Source: Aeromonas sp. FDAARGOS 1405 (lineage in GTDB: Bacteria; Pseudomonadota; Gammaproteobacteria; Enterobacterales; Aeromonadaceae). Taken from it: a stretch of DNA of 64,000 nucleotides. The position numbers were made by a program, and so were the translations under genes. Shown here one piece after another: positions 53,160-61,438 of this stretch (position 1 is the first letter of the stretch; each line of letters opens with the position of its first letter). The notes below the pieces were generated by a model that was not told where the DNA came from, did no database searches, and was given only the letters and a program-made list of their open reading frames with translations. The stretch is taken from positions 718,001 to 782,000 of the forward strand of contig NZ_CP077311.1 in the NCBI RefSeq assembly GCF_019048265.1, written 5' to 3'.

Positions 53160-54188
53160 ATGAGCAGCCCAATCAGTGCCGTCAGCCAGATGCTGGAACG
53201 AAACCAAGCCCTCTTTGTCGGCAAGCGGCTACTTGTCTGCGGCGCGCTGGAGGATGACTACCCCCGCCAACTGGCGAGCCTGGCCCAGACCCTGACCGTA
53301 TTTACCACCGATTACTGCTACTACCGCAGCCAGCAGGCCGCCCTCGGCGAGGCGATCCTGTTTGACCACCAGCTAGGTGGTGCCCCCCGCTTCGATGCCC
53401 TGTTGCTGCTGATGCCCAAGGCCAAGGCCGAGGCACAATATCTGCTGGCCATGATGACCCCCTTGCTGGAAGCGGGTGCCGATCTGTTCCTGGCCGGTGA
53501 AAACCGCGGCGGCATCAATGGCGCCGACAAGCTGCTGGCCCCCTATGGCGAAAAGCCGATAAAGCGCGATTCGGCGCGCCGCTGCTCGCTCTATCACGGT
53601 GAGCTGAGCAAGCCGGTTGAACCTTTCAATCTGGATAGCTGGTTTGGCCGCTATCAGTGCAAGGCGGGTGATACCGAGCTGACCGTGCTGGCGCTGCCCG
53701 GCGTCTTCAGCGCCGCCGAGCTGGATCTCGGCACCCAGATGCTGCTGGCCGCCGTGCCACCGATGAAGGGCGAGCTGCTCGATTTTGGCTGCGGCGCCGG
53801 GGTAATTGGGTCTGTGCTGGCCAAGCGCAATCCGGATCTGCGGGTCAACATGGTGGATATCAGCGCGCTGGCGCTCGAATCGAGCCGCCGCACCCTGGCG
53901 ATCAACGGTCTGCAGGGCAAGGTCACCGCTTCCGATGTCTATTCGGATCTCTCCACCCGTTTCCAGCACATAGTCTCCAACCCGCCATTCCATGCGGGTC
54001 TCAAAACCTTCTATGCGGCGACCGAGCAGTTCCTGGCCAAGGCGCCGGAATTTTTGCTGCCAAATGGTTCGCTGACCATTGTTGCCAACGCCTTCTTGCG
54101 CTACCAGCCTATACTGGAGACACACTTCAAACGGACTGAAGTGATCAGCAGTGATGCCAAATTCAAGGTCTATCTGAGCAAAGTGTAA
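53160..54188 (+). CDS. rsmC: 16S rRNA (guanine(1207)-N(2))-methyltransferase RsmC
   Basis: Methylates G1207 of 16S rRNA in the small subunit. It has 342 residues: an N-terminal degenerate methyltransferase-like domain (1-160) and a C-terminal catalytic domain with the SAM motif [16 protein letters not shown] (about 205-220), [15 protein letters not shown], and the exocyclic-amine methyltransferase signature NPPFHAG (about 276-282). A GGAG site precedes the ATG. Monocistronic; a terminator follows. Confidence 0.95.
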   Translation: MSSPISAVSQMLERNQALFVGKRLLVCGALEDDYPRQLASLAQTLTVFTTDYCYYRSQQAALGEAILFDHQLGGAPRFDALLLLMPKAKAEAQYLLAMMTPLLEAGADLFLAGENRGGINGADKLLAPYGEKPIKRDSARRCSLYHGELSKPVEPFNLDSWFGRYQCKAGDTELTVLALPGVFSAAELDLGTQMLLAAVPPMKGELLDFGCGAGVIGSVLAKRNPDLRVNMVDISALALESSRRTLAINGLQGKVTASDVYSDLSTRFQHIVSNPPFHAGLKTFYAATEQFLAKAPEFLLPNGSLTIVANAFLRYQPILETHFKRTEVISSDAKFKVYLSKV

Positions 54189-54261
54189 TTAAGTGTAAGC
54201 AGTACAAGAAAACAGCTAGAGAGCCCCATACGGGATCTGGTAAGGTACTAAGAGCACGATA

Positions 54262-54288
54262 AAAACCACCCCTTTAGGGGTGTTTTTA
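54262..54288 (+). terminator. Rho-independent terminator of rsmC
   Basis: Stem CACCCC / GGGGTG with a TTTA loop followed by five T; 75 bp after the rsmC stop and 50 bp before glgC. Confidence 0.9.
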
Positions 54289-54339
54289 TACCGAGCTTTG
54301 AAAACCTTTTCATGTTGTTCATTCAGGGAGAGAAATACG

Positions 54340-55557
54340 ATGGCTGGCATTTTGACCATGATCCTGGCTGGTGGCGAAGGTACTCGCCTGCAGCCTCTGA
54401 CCACCACCCGCAGCAAGCCTTCCGTCCCCTTCGGTGGCAGCTACCGGCTGATCGATTTTGTCCTCAACAACTTCGTCAACGCAGACTTTCTACGCATCTA
54501 TGTACTAACCCAATTCAAATCCCAGTCCCTCTATCTGCACATGAAGAAGGGGTGGAATATCGTCGGTATCACCGACCGCTTTATCGATCCCATCCCGGCC
54601 CAGATGCGGATGGGCAAACGCTGGTATGACGGCACCGCCGATGCCATCTACCAGAACCTCGGCTTTATCGAGCGGGCCGAACCGGATCACGTCTGCATCT
54701 TCGGCTCCGACCACATCTACAAGATGGATGTGAGCCAGATGGTCACTTTCCACAAACAAAAAAATGCTGCCATGACAGTCGCGGCCCTGCGCATGCCCAT
54801 CGAAGAGGCGAGCGCCTTCGGGGTGATCGAGGTAGATACCGAAGGACGGATGATCGGCTTTCAGGAGAAACCGAAGCAGCCCAAGCACATTCCCGGCGAT
54901 CCGACCCAGGCGCTGGTCTCCATGGGCAACTACATCTTCGAGACCGATGCCCTCTGCCGTGAGTTGAAGCGGGATGCCGCCGAGGAGAACTCCAGCCACG
55001 ACTTTGGCAAGGATGTGATCCCGAGCCTCTACCCGCGCGCCCCCGTCTATGTCTATGACTACAGCACCAACGTCATCCCCGGCGAGAAACCGCACGTCTA
55101 CTGGCGGGATGTGGGCACTCTCGACTCTTATTGGCAAGCGCACATGGACCTGGTGGCCGACAATCCCCCCTTCTCCCTCTATAACCGCAAGTGGCCACTG
55201 CACACCCACTATCCGGCGCTGCCACCAGCTACCTTCATCGACAGCGACGAGTGCAAGGTGAAGATAGCCAACTCCCTGATCTCCGCCGGTTGTTTCATTC
55301 AGGGCAGCCAGATCCAGCGCTCCATCCTCGGTTTCCGCTGCAATATTGGCCCCTGCAGCCACATCAGTGAGTCGGTGTTACTGGGGGATATCAAGATTGG
55401 TGAGGGGTGCTCCATCCGGCGCGCGATTATAGATAAAAATGTTGAAATTGCGCCCGGCACCGTTATCGGTGAAAATCTGGACCACGATAGAGAGCGATTT
55501 ACCGTATCCGAAGGCGGTATCGTGGTGGTACCTAAGGGAGCAAGAGTTGGCTATTAA
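54340..55557 (+). CDS. glgC: Glucose-1-phosphate adenylyltransferase
   Basis: Makes ADP-glucose from glucose 1-phosphate and ATP, the control step of glycogen synthesis. It has 405 residues. The nucleotidyltransferase start is LAGGEGTRLQPLTTTRSKPS; further signatures are PFGGSYRLIDF, GTADAIYQN, SMGNYIFE and YWRDVGTLDSYW. A left-handed beta-helix occupies about 300-405. The ATG at 54340 has an AGGGAG site; the frame upstream to 54280 is not used. It overlaps glgA by 11 bp. Confidence 0.96.
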   Translation: MAGILTMILAGGEGTRLQPLTTTRSKPSVPFGGSYRLIDFVLNNFVNADFLRIYVLTQFKSQSLYLHMKKGWNIVGITDRFIDPIPAQMRMGKRWYDGTADAIYQNLGFIERAEPDHVCIFGSDHIYKMDVSQMVTFHKQKNAAMTVAALRMPIEEASAFGVIEVDTEGRMIGFQEKPKQPKHIPGDPTQALVSMGNYIFETDALCRELKRDAAEENSSHDFGKDVIPSLYPRAPVYVYDYSTNVIPGEKPHVYWRDVGTLDSYWQAHMDLVADNPPFSLYNRKWPLHTHYPALPPATFIDSDECKVKIANSLISAGCFIQGSQIQRSILGFRCNIGPCSHISESVLLGDIKIGEGCSIRRAIIDKNVEIAPGTVIGENLDHDRERFTVSEGGIVVVPKGARVGY

Positions 55558-57007
55558 CCCACTGAAAATCCTGTTTGTTGCCTCGGAAGTTGAGGGGCTG
55601 GTCAAGACCGGGGGCCTAGCGGATGTCGCCAGAGCCCTGCCGATGTACCTGGCCCAGAAGGGGCATGATGTCAGGATCATGCTCCCCTTCTACAAGACGA
55701 TAAAGCGACGGGATGAGGCCAGACTGGTCGCTTCTCGCTGGTTGCCAACCCACCCCGGGCTGCCGGATATCGGTTATCGCATCTACCAGATGGAGCTGGA
55801 TGGCGTCTGCGTCTATCTGCTCGATTGCCCGCAATATTTCGATCGTCCCCAGCTCTACGCCGAGAACAATCAGGCCTATCCGGATAATGGCGAGCGCTTT
55901 GCCTTCTTCTCTGCCGCGGCCCTCCATGCCTGCGAGCAGCTCGGCTTTGCCCCGGATATCGCCCACTGCAATGACTGGCACACCGGCCTGCTGCCACTGC
56001 TGCTGAAAACCCGTCACGCCCACAACCCCTTCTTCCAGCAGACTCGCAGCGTGATCAGCATTCACAATGCGGCGTTTCAGGGAGTATTCGGGCGGGAGCA
56101 GTTCTGGGCCATGCCCGAGATCGCCGACTACGAACGCCGCATCAACTACGACTACGGCCACGTCAATCTGCTCAAATGCGGGGTGCTCTACGCCGACAAG
56201 ATCAATGCGGTCAGTCCCAACTATGCCCAGGAGCTGTTGACTCACCTCGGCGCCCACGGCATGGCGCATATCTTCCAGCAGCGGGCGGCAGATCTCTGCG
56301 GCATCCTCAACGGCTGCGACTACAAGGACTGGGATCCTGAGTTCGACGAATTCCTGCCTGCGACCTACAGCATCGACAACATGGCTGGCAAACAGATCTG
56401 CAAAGAGAGCCTGCAGCAGGAGGCGGGGCTGGCCGTGGCGGACTTGCCCATCTACGGCATGGTTTGCCGCCTGACCGAGCAGAAGGGCGTTCCCCTGCTG
56501 CTCCCTGCGCTGGAGAAATTCCTCCACCATCAGGTACAAGTGGTGATCGTCGGCTCTGGCGATCCTGCGCTCGCCACGCAACTGCAAACCATGGCCCGGG
56601 ATTATCCGGGCAAGCTCGCCTTCATCAACACCTATGACGATCGGCTGGCTCATCTGGTCGAAGCCGGTGCCGACTTCTTCCTGATGCCCTCTCTGTTCGA
56701 GCCTTGCGGCCTCAACCAGATGTACAGTCTCGCCTATGGCACCCTGCCACTGGTGCGCGCCGTGGGGGGTCTGAAAGATACCGTGGTGGATTGGGATGCG
56801 GATCCCGAGCATGCTACCGGCTTCTGCTTCAACGATCCGACTGCCGCCATCCTGCTCGATACCATGCGCCGCAGCCTGCTCTATTTCCTGCAGGACAAGG
56901 AGCGTTTTGCCAAGGTGCAGCGCAATGCCATGAACACCCGCTTCAACTGGCCTGACTCGGTCACCCAGTATGAACGGATGTATCAGAACGCATTGGGCCG
57001 TTACTGA
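55547..57007 (+). CDS. glgA: Glycogen synthase (TTG start)
   Basis: ADP-glucose-dependent family GT5 glycogen synthase, 486 residues. The N-terminal domain begins LKILFVASEVEGLVKTGGLADVARALP with the KTGGL sugar-nucleotide motif; the C-terminal domain has the second signature in LMPSLFEPCGLNQMYSLAYGT. No ATG fits the start; TTG at 55547 lies 6 bases after AGGGAG and gives the family N-terminus, overlapping the glgC end by 11 bp. A weak start plus overlap suggests tight coupling to glgC and lower output. No glgB, glgP or glgX is nearby. Confidence 0.95.
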   Translation: MAINPLKILFVASEVEGLVKTGGLADVARALPMYLAQKGHDVRIMLPFYKTIKRRDEARLVASRWLPTHPGLPDIGYRIYQMELDGVCVYLLDCPQYFDRPQLYAENNQAYPDNGERFAFFSAAALHACEQLGFAPDIAHCNDWHTGLLPLLLKTRHAHNPFFQQTRSVISIHNAAFQGVFGREQFWAMPEIADYERRINYDYGHVNLLKCGVLYADKINAVSPNYAQELLTHLGAHGMAHIFQQRAADLCGILNGCDYKDWDPEFDEFLPATYSIDNMAGKQICKESLQQEAGLAVADLPIYGMVCRLTEQKGVPLLLPALEKFLHHQVQVVIVGSGDPALATQLQTMARDYPGKLAFINTYDDRLAHLVEAGADFFLMPSLFEPCGLNQMYSLAYGTLPLVRAVGGLKDTVVDWDADPEHATGFCFNDPTAAILLDTMRRSLLYFLQDKERFAKVQRNAMNTRFNWPDSVTQYERMYQNALGRY

Positions 57008-57091
57008 ATGCCAGACGTCGGCTAATTGCTGAAGTTTTGTACCCTTGGCGCCACTTTGGGCGTCAACAGCGAAAAAAGTCCCCTTTGGCTG

Positions 57092-57119
57092 TTGACGCTC
57101 CCCCAAAACTCTATAGAAT
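57092..57119 (+). promoter_or_regulatory. Promoter of the tRNA-Leu cluster
   Basis: TTGACG (57092-57097)-N16-TAGAAT (57114-57119), followed by a C-rich GC discriminator (CCCCCTCCGC), the pattern of stringently controlled stable-RNA promoters. The first tRNA begins 17 bp later. Confidence 0.75.
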
Positions 57120-57135
57120 CCCCCTCCGCAGTGAT

Positions 57136-57221
57136 GCGAAGGTGGCGGAATTGGTAGACGCGCTAGCTTCAGGTGTTAGTGTCCCACGGATGTGAGGGTT
57201 CGAGTCCCTCTCTTCGCACCA
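57136..57221 (+). tRNA. tRNA-Leu(CAG), copy 1 (variable-arm form A)
   Basis: Eighty-six bases with encoded CCA. Acceptor stem GCGAAGG pairs with CTTCGC-type 3' strand; the anticodon loop TTCAGGT gives CAG (reads CUG); the long class II variable arm is GTCC-CAC-GGAT. TTCGAGT is the T loop. Confidence 0.96.
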
Positions 57222-57274
57222 ATACTGCCATGCTGATTCAGCAGCATGTAAATCCAACTAGAAAACCCGAATGT

Positions 57275-57360
57275 GCGAAGGTGGCGGAATTGGTAGACGC
57301 GCTAGCTTCAGGTGTTAGTGCCCCCCGGGTGTGAGGGTTCGAGTCCCTCTCTTCGCACCA
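57275..57360 (+). tRNA. tRNA-Leu(CAG), copy 2 (variable-arm form B)
   Basis: Same length and anticodon loop as copy 1. The variable arm reads GCCC-CCC-GGGT, a compensated change relative to form A. Confidence 0.96.
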
Positions 57361-57404
57361 TGCTTCTCCAGACAGCATGTAAATCAAAACTGGTAAGACA
57401 ATGT

Positions 57405-57490
57405 GCGAAGGTGGCGGAATTGGTAGACGCGCTAGCTTCAGGTGTTAGTGTCCCACGGATGTGAGGGTTCGAGTCCCTCTCTTCGCACCA
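57405..57490 (+). tRNA. tRNA-Leu(CAG), copy 3 (form A)
   Basis: Identical to copy 1 by eye, including the form A variable arm and encoded CCA. The spacer before it resembles that before copies 2 and 4. Confidence 0.96.
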
Positions 57491-57536
57491 TGCTTTATCC
57501 AGACAGCATGTAAATCCAGACTGGAAACCCGAATGT

Positions 57537-57622
57537 GCGAAGGTGGCGGAATTGGTAGACGCGCTAGCTTCAGGTGTTAGTGCCCCCCGGGTGTGAGGGT
57601 TCGAGTCCCTCTCTTCGCACCA
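57537..57622 (+). tRNA. tRNA-Leu(CAG), copy 4 (form B)
   Basis: Identical to copy 2 by eye, with the form B variable arm and encoded CCA. Confidence 0.96.
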
Positions 57623-57693
57623 TGATTCTGACATGTAAACACAGAGCAATGCGCTCCAACCGCATTTAAAAACCAGCTGGAGAAAATCAGTGT

Positions 57694-57779
57694 GCGAAGG
57701 TGGCGGAATTGGTAGACGCGCTAGCTTCAGGTGTTAGTGTCCCACGGATGTGAGGGTTCGAGTCCCTCTCTTCGCACCA
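57694..57779 (+). tRNA. tRNA-Leu(CAG), copy 5 (form A)
   Basis: Identical to copies 1 and 3 by eye. It is the last of the array, followed 10 bp later by the operon terminator. Confidence 0.96.
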
Positions 57780-57789
57780 TTCATTACGC

Positions 57790-57827
57790 AAAAGGCCCAT
57801 CACGAAAGTGATGGGCCTTTTGTTTTT
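57790..57827 (+). terminator. Rho-independent terminator of the tRNA-Leu operon
   Basis: Fourteen-bp arms AAAAGGCCCATCAC / GTGATGGGCCTTTT with a GAAA tetraloop, followed by GTTTTT. Confidence 0.95.
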
Positions 57828-57888
57828 ACTCCTTGTTATGGCTATGCTTTTGACGACTGCCCGCTCATCGTCATGCCAAGGAACGCAT

Positions 57889-58161
57889 ATGATACTGGAT
57901 ACCGACATTCACAACTTTTACGAACATCTGGTGCTCAAGGAGATTGAGAAACAGGGGCTGCAGCAAAAACTCAACAGCGATCAGATGGCCGACCTCTGCT
58001 GCCTCACCCTCAACCAGCTTCCGGCCCACTATATTCGACACAATGTCGACATGATCTACTTCCTGACCGACGCCAAGCGCACCGAAATGGAAAAGCTGGT
58101 GGTCGAATCGCTCAAGGTGGCACAGCAGAAGATCAAGCAGGCTCCCGTCAAAAGCTCATAA
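57889..58161 (+). CDS. ComFB family protein
   Basis: Ninety-residue protein of the late-competence ComFB family. The N-terminal DIHNFYEHLVLKEIE and the central CCLTLNQLPAHYIRH stretches are characteristic. The Bacillus protein lies in the comF operon without a settled role; cyanobacterial ComFB proteins have been reported as cyclic dinucleotide receptors. No competence gene is adjacent here. The ATG at 57889 has an AAGGA site; a longer frame from 57808 runs into the tRNA terminator and is rejected. The stop overlaps the convergent next gene by 6 bp. Confidence 0.82.
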   Translation: MILDTDIHNFYEHLVLKEIEKQGLQQKLNSDQMADLCCLTLNQLPAHYIRHNVDMIYFLTDAKRTEMEKLVVESLKVAQQKIKQAPVKSS

Positions 58162-58365
58162 CCAGGGCTGCTGCCAGAGCAGGGTAACGATACCGGTCAA
58201 CCCGGCCACTGGCAGCAAGATCAAGGCGGGCCGCAATCCGGGCTCCAGCATCACCCAGGCAGCCAGCAGAAAACCGGCACTCCAGGTGCCGTACTCTTTA
58301 TCCTGACCCCATGCGAGTACGGCCACCGCCACCAGCAACATCATACCCCGCAATATCCAGCGCAT
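58156..58365 (-). CDS. Small membrane protein behind a Fur box (69 aa)
   Basis: I do not recognise a family. The protein has three hydrophobic stretches: ILRGMMLLVAVAVLAW, WSAGFLLAAWVML and ALILLPVAGLTGIVTLLW. A GGGGAG site lies 8 bases before the ATG at 58365; the longer frame from 58458 would contain the operator. A perfect Fur-type palindrome lies 23 bp upstream of the start, so expression should rise in iron limitation. It ends 6 bp inside the comFB-like gene on the opposite strand. Confidence 0.7.
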   Translation of the reverse strand: MRWILRGMMLLVAVAVLAWGQDKEYGTWSAGFLLAAWVMLEPGLRPALILLPVAGLTGIVTLLWQQPWL

Positions 58366-58387
58366 TGTTTTCTCCCCAATCAACAAT

Positions 58388-58402
58388 TGATAATAATTAT
58401 CA
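58388..58402. promoter_or_regulatory. Fur box
   Basis: Perfect 7-1-7 inverted repeat TGATAAT-A-ATTATCA, the core of the Fur consensus. It lies 23 bp upstream of the minus-strand small membrane protein gene and about 264 bp upstream of nhaC, so the former is the likely target. Confidence 0.82.
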
Positions 58403-58665
58403 TCTTCATCTACTGGGGATGCAAGTGGCGTCACAGGAAAGCTTCGTATGTGACCCATTGTGTCAACAGGCCGCTCAAAAACGGGTTATGAGATCAACTA
58501 ATTTGTGATTTTTCAATCAAATGTGCATTTTTGCCAATTTGATGGGGCTTTAACCCGCCGGGTTTGTGGTAGATTGCGGCCTCTTTTTGGGTTGCCTCCT
58601 CGGGATCGATGTATCCACAGGACGAGAGGGAGTGACCTTGGCGAGCAAGAGTTTAGGAAGTATCT
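58403..58665. other. Intergenic region before nhaC, no gene seen
   Basis: About 260 bp (300 bp including the Fur box) without a supported gene. The stretch 58500-58560 is AT-rich and could hold the nhaC promoter. I found no terminator or recognised riboswitch. Confidence 0.45.
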
Positions 58666-60075
58666 ATGCAAAACCAACAAAACCACATCCGACTACCGGG
58701 CATGGCACAGGTGTTTGCCTGTCTGGCCATTTTCCTGGCCCTGGCATTCTCGTTCACCAACGTGCTCGATCTGCCGATCCAGCTGGCGTTGTTCATCGCC
58801 TGGTTCGTCATCATGGGGCTTGGCATCAAACTCGGTCACGATTACAAATCCCTGGAACAGGCTGCCGTTGACGGCGTTGCCAAGGGGATGGGGGCCATCC
58901 TGATCCTGGTCTCCGTCGGTGCCCTGGTCGGTACCTGGATTGCTGGCGGCATAGTCCCCAGCATCATCTACTTCGGCCTCAAGGTCATCCACCCGTCCAT
59001 CTTCCTGCTGGCGACCCTGATCATCTGCTCCCTGACCTCGCTGGCCACCGGCACCTCCTGGGGCTCTGCCGCTACCGCCGGTATCGCCATGATGGGGATC
59101 GGCCACAGCCTCGGCGTGCCTGCGCCGCTGGTAGCCGGTGCCGTGCTCTCCGGCGTCTACTTCGGTGACAAGCTCTCTCCGCTCTCCGACTCAGTAGTGC
59201 TGGCTTCGACCATGTCCAACGTCGACGTGGTGGAACACATCAAGGGGATGCTGCCCATCAGCCTGCTCTCCTATGTCATCACTGCCGTGCTGTTCACCGT
59301 GGTGGGCATGCAGTATTCAGGCAACGTCAGCCTGGAGCAGGTCAATCTGGTGATGGAGGCTCTCGACAACCAGTTCAATATCACCCCGCTGGCCATAGTC
59401 CCCGTGGTGCTGGTGCTGGGTCTGCTGGCCAACCGCAAACCCGCCTTCCCGGTGATCAGCTTCGGCGCCCTGCTGGGCCTGATCTGGGCAATCGCCTTCC
59501 AGGGCATGGATCCGGTCAAGGCGATGCACTCGGCTTATAGTCCGTTTGCCATCACCTCCGGCATCGACTTTATCGACAACATTCTCGGTCGCGGTGGCAT
59601 GGAGTCCATGCTGGGCTCGGTCGCGGTCATCATCTTCGGTCTCGGGTTTGGCGGCCTGCTGGAGAAGGTCGGTATTCTGGAAGTGATCGCCAGCGCCTTC
59701 GAGAAGCGCATCAACAGCGCCGGCAGCCTGACCAGCCACACCATCGGTACCGCGTTTCTGGCCAACGTGTTTGGCTCGGCCATGTATGTGTCGCTGATCC
59801 TGACCCCCAAGATCATGGCCAAAAACTACGACCGACTGGGACTGGCGCGCAAGAACCTCTCTCGCAACGCCGAGTTTGGCGGCACCCTCACCTGCGGCAT
59901 GGTGCCCTGGAGCGACAACGGCATCTTCATGGCTGGGGTTCTGGGGGTGGCAACCCTCGACTACCTGCCTTACATGTGGCTGAGCTTCACCTGCATCATT
60001 GTGACCATCACCCTCGCCTACATGGGCAAGGCCGTGAACCGGATCCCGCTAGTCGCGGCGGCAAGCTCCCGCTAA
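58666..60075 (+). CDS. nhaC: NhaC-type Na+/H+ antiporter
   Basis: Inner-membrane sodium/proton antiporter of 469 residues with eleven to twelve helices. Family signatures are SLTSLATGTSWGSAATAGIA, AVLSGVYFGDKLSPLSDSV (the most conserved NhaC loop) and LTCGMVPWSDNGIF near the C-terminus. An AGGAAG site precedes the ATG. Monocistronic, with a strong terminator 8 bp after the stop. It is the second cation antiporter in the window and unrelated in sequence to the CPA1-type one at 1.8 kb. Confidence 0.9.
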   Translation: MQNQQNHIRLPGMAQVFACLAIFLALAFSFTNVLDLPIQLALFIAWFVIMGLGIKLGHDYKSLEQAAVDGVAKGMGAILILVSVGALVGTWIAGGIVPSIIYFGLKVIHPSIFLLATLIICSLTSLATGTSWGSAATAGIAMMGIGHSLGVPAPLVAGAVLSGVYFGDKLSPLSDSVVLASTMSNVDVVEHIKGMLPISLLSYVITAVLFTVVGMQYSGNVSLEQVNLVMEALDNQFNITPLAIVPVVLVLGLLANRKPAFPVISFGALLGLIWAIAFQGMDPVKAMHSAYSPFAITSGIDFIDNILGRGGMESMLGSVAVIIFGLGFGGLLEKVGILEVIASAFEKRINSAGSLTSHTIGTAFLANVFGSAMYVSLILTPKIMAKNYDRLGLARKNLSRNAEFGGTLTCGMVPWSDNGIFMAGVLGVATLDYLPYMWLSFTCIIVTITLAYMGKAVNRIPLVAAASSR

Positions 60076-60082
60076 GCTATCC

Positions 60083-60123
60083 TGAAACAACAAAGGCGCC
60101 ATCGAGGCGCCTTTGTTGTTTCA
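60083..60123. terminator. Bidirectional terminator after nhaC
   Basis: Perfect 18-bp arms beginning TGAAACAACAAAGGCGCC with an ATCGA loop. The T-rich 3' side (CTTTGTTGTTT) suits nhaC; the mirror side can serve erpA. Confidence 0.9.
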
Positions 60124-60213
60124 GAGAAATGCTGTTTGATGGAACGCACTGATCACCACAAACAAAAACAGCCCTCGTTGCCGAGAGCCGTTTCATCAGA
60201 CCGATAACGCCGA

Positions 60214-60564
60214 TCAGATGGAGAAGCTGGAGCCACAGCCACAGGTCGTGGTGGCATTGGGGTTGGTCACGGTGAAGCGTGAGCCTTCCAGACCCTCGGT
60301 GTAATCCACACTGCCGCCTACCAGATATTGCAGGCTCATGGGATCGATCACCATGGTGACGCCATTCTTCTCGACTACGGTGTCTCCGTCGTTGATCTTC
60401 TCATCAAAGGTAAAGCCATACTGGAAACCGGAGCAGCCCCCACCCGTGATGTATACCCGCAGCTTCAGCTCGGGATTCTCTTCCTCGGTGATCAGGTTCT
60501 TCACCTTGTTGGCCGCCGCATCCGTCATCTGGATGGGCAGCGGGGCTTCTGCTACTGCACTCAT
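60214..60564 (-). CDS. erpA: Iron-sulfur cluster insertion protein ErpA
   Basis: A-type carrier that delivers [2Fe-2S]/[4Fe-4S] clusters, for example to isoprenoid-synthesis enzymes. It has 116 residues with the three conserved cysteines: Cys44 in [13 protein letters not shown], and Cys108 and Cys110 in [12 protein letters not shown]. The ATG at 60564 has a GAGGT site and gives the usual length; a longer frame from 60618 is rejected. It is followed upstream by a DUF6776 gene on the same strand (87 bp gap) and downstream by a shared terminator. Confidence 0.95.
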   Translation of the reverse strand: MSAVAEAPLPIQMTDAAANKVKNLITEEENPELKLRVYITGGGCSGFQYGFTFDEKINDGDTVVEKNGVTMVIDPMSLQYLVGGSVDYTEGLEGSRFTVTNPNATTTCGCGSSFSI

Positions 60565-60651
60565 TACTGACCTCACAACCATTAGATCCACAAACATGGA
60601 AACCGCGAAATTATCCAATACCCGACCATTCAGTTCAAGTATTCACCACGT

Positions 60652-61347
60652 TTAACCGGCAGCGGGAACCGGAGCTGGCGGTGCGGCAACCAGCGGCTTG
60701 ATCACCTCACCCCACTCAACCAGCAGCTCTTGCGCCGGTTGCCTGCCGTCCTTGTTGATGGTGACACGGATCCGATCCGGCACAAAGCCTTCCGGCAACT
60801 GCCAATTCCCTTCCAGCAGCTGGAAATAACGCAGGGCATAGCGCCACTCGCTCACTTTCATCCCGAGATCGCGACCGGTCAGCGTCTTCGGCTTGTCGGC
60901 CAGGCTCCCCTCGACCCGGATCTGCACCTGACCACGGAACAGCTCCCGCTTCTTGGCAGGCTGGGTCAGGGCTAGACGGTAGTGGTAGCGACCGGGAATG
61001 CTGGTCTCCTGCAGGGTCAGGTTGTCGATCACCACCCCCACCTGTTCGCCGGTGGGGCGCATGATCCGCTCGAAAAAGGCCAGCTGGCGCTTGAGCTCCT
61101 GCACCTGCGCCTCCTGACTCTTCAGGGTGGTCTGCAACTGCTCGAAGGCCGCTTTCTGGGTCGCCAGCTGAGTATCTTTCACCCCCAACTCGGTCTTGAG
61201 CTGGCCGATGGCCTTGCCCTGACGATCCAGCGTCTCCTGCTGTACCACCAACAGACTGCTCTGGGCCAGCTCCTGCCGGTTACCGACAAAGTAACCAATG
61301 AGCCCGCCAACGGCTAACACGACCAATAACTTCAATAGATTGGACAT
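60652..61347 (-). CDS. DUF6776-type membrane-anchored coiled-coil protein
   Basis: Protein of unknown function, 231 residues. An N-terminal helix (LLKLLVVLAVGGLIGYFVGN) anchors it in the inner membrane; residues about 25-90 form a coiled coil (QTTLKSQEAQVQELKRQLAFF). A beta-rich periplasmic domain follows (FERIMRPTGEQVGVVIDNL) and a Pro/Ala tail. The family commonly sits next to erpA in gammaproteobacteria. A DUF6776 match is from memory of this layout and should be treated as provisional. Confidence 0.75.
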   Translation of the reverse strand: MSNLLKLLVVLAVGGLIGYFVGNRQELAQSSLLVVQQETLDRQGKAIGQLKTELGVKDTQLATQKAAFEQLQTTLKSQEAQVQELKRQLAFFERIMRPTGEQVGVVIDNLTLQETSIPGRYHYRLALTQPAKKRELFRGQVQIRVEGSLADKPKTLTGRDLGMKVSEWRYALRYFQLLEGNWQLPEGFVPDRIRVTINKDGRQPAQELLVEWGEVIKPLVAAPPAPVPAAG

Positions 61348-61438
61348 AGCCCCTCATCCCGTTATCACGCCATTTACGGCAGCGCCTCTCCCTTCACTAT
61401 ACCGCCCTGACCGGGGTCAAAGGCGATAAAGGGAAAAA

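Noticed and set aside
57136..57779. Regularly spaced near-identical repeats that could suggest a CRISPR array
   Set aside because: The repeat units are 86-base tRNA-Leu genes with cloverleaf features and CCA ends; spacers are related to each other and no cas gene is present.
57308..57908. Minus-strand frames with repeated CEERDSNPH-type residues
   Set aside because: They are translations of the complement of tRNA genes, a common annotation artefact.
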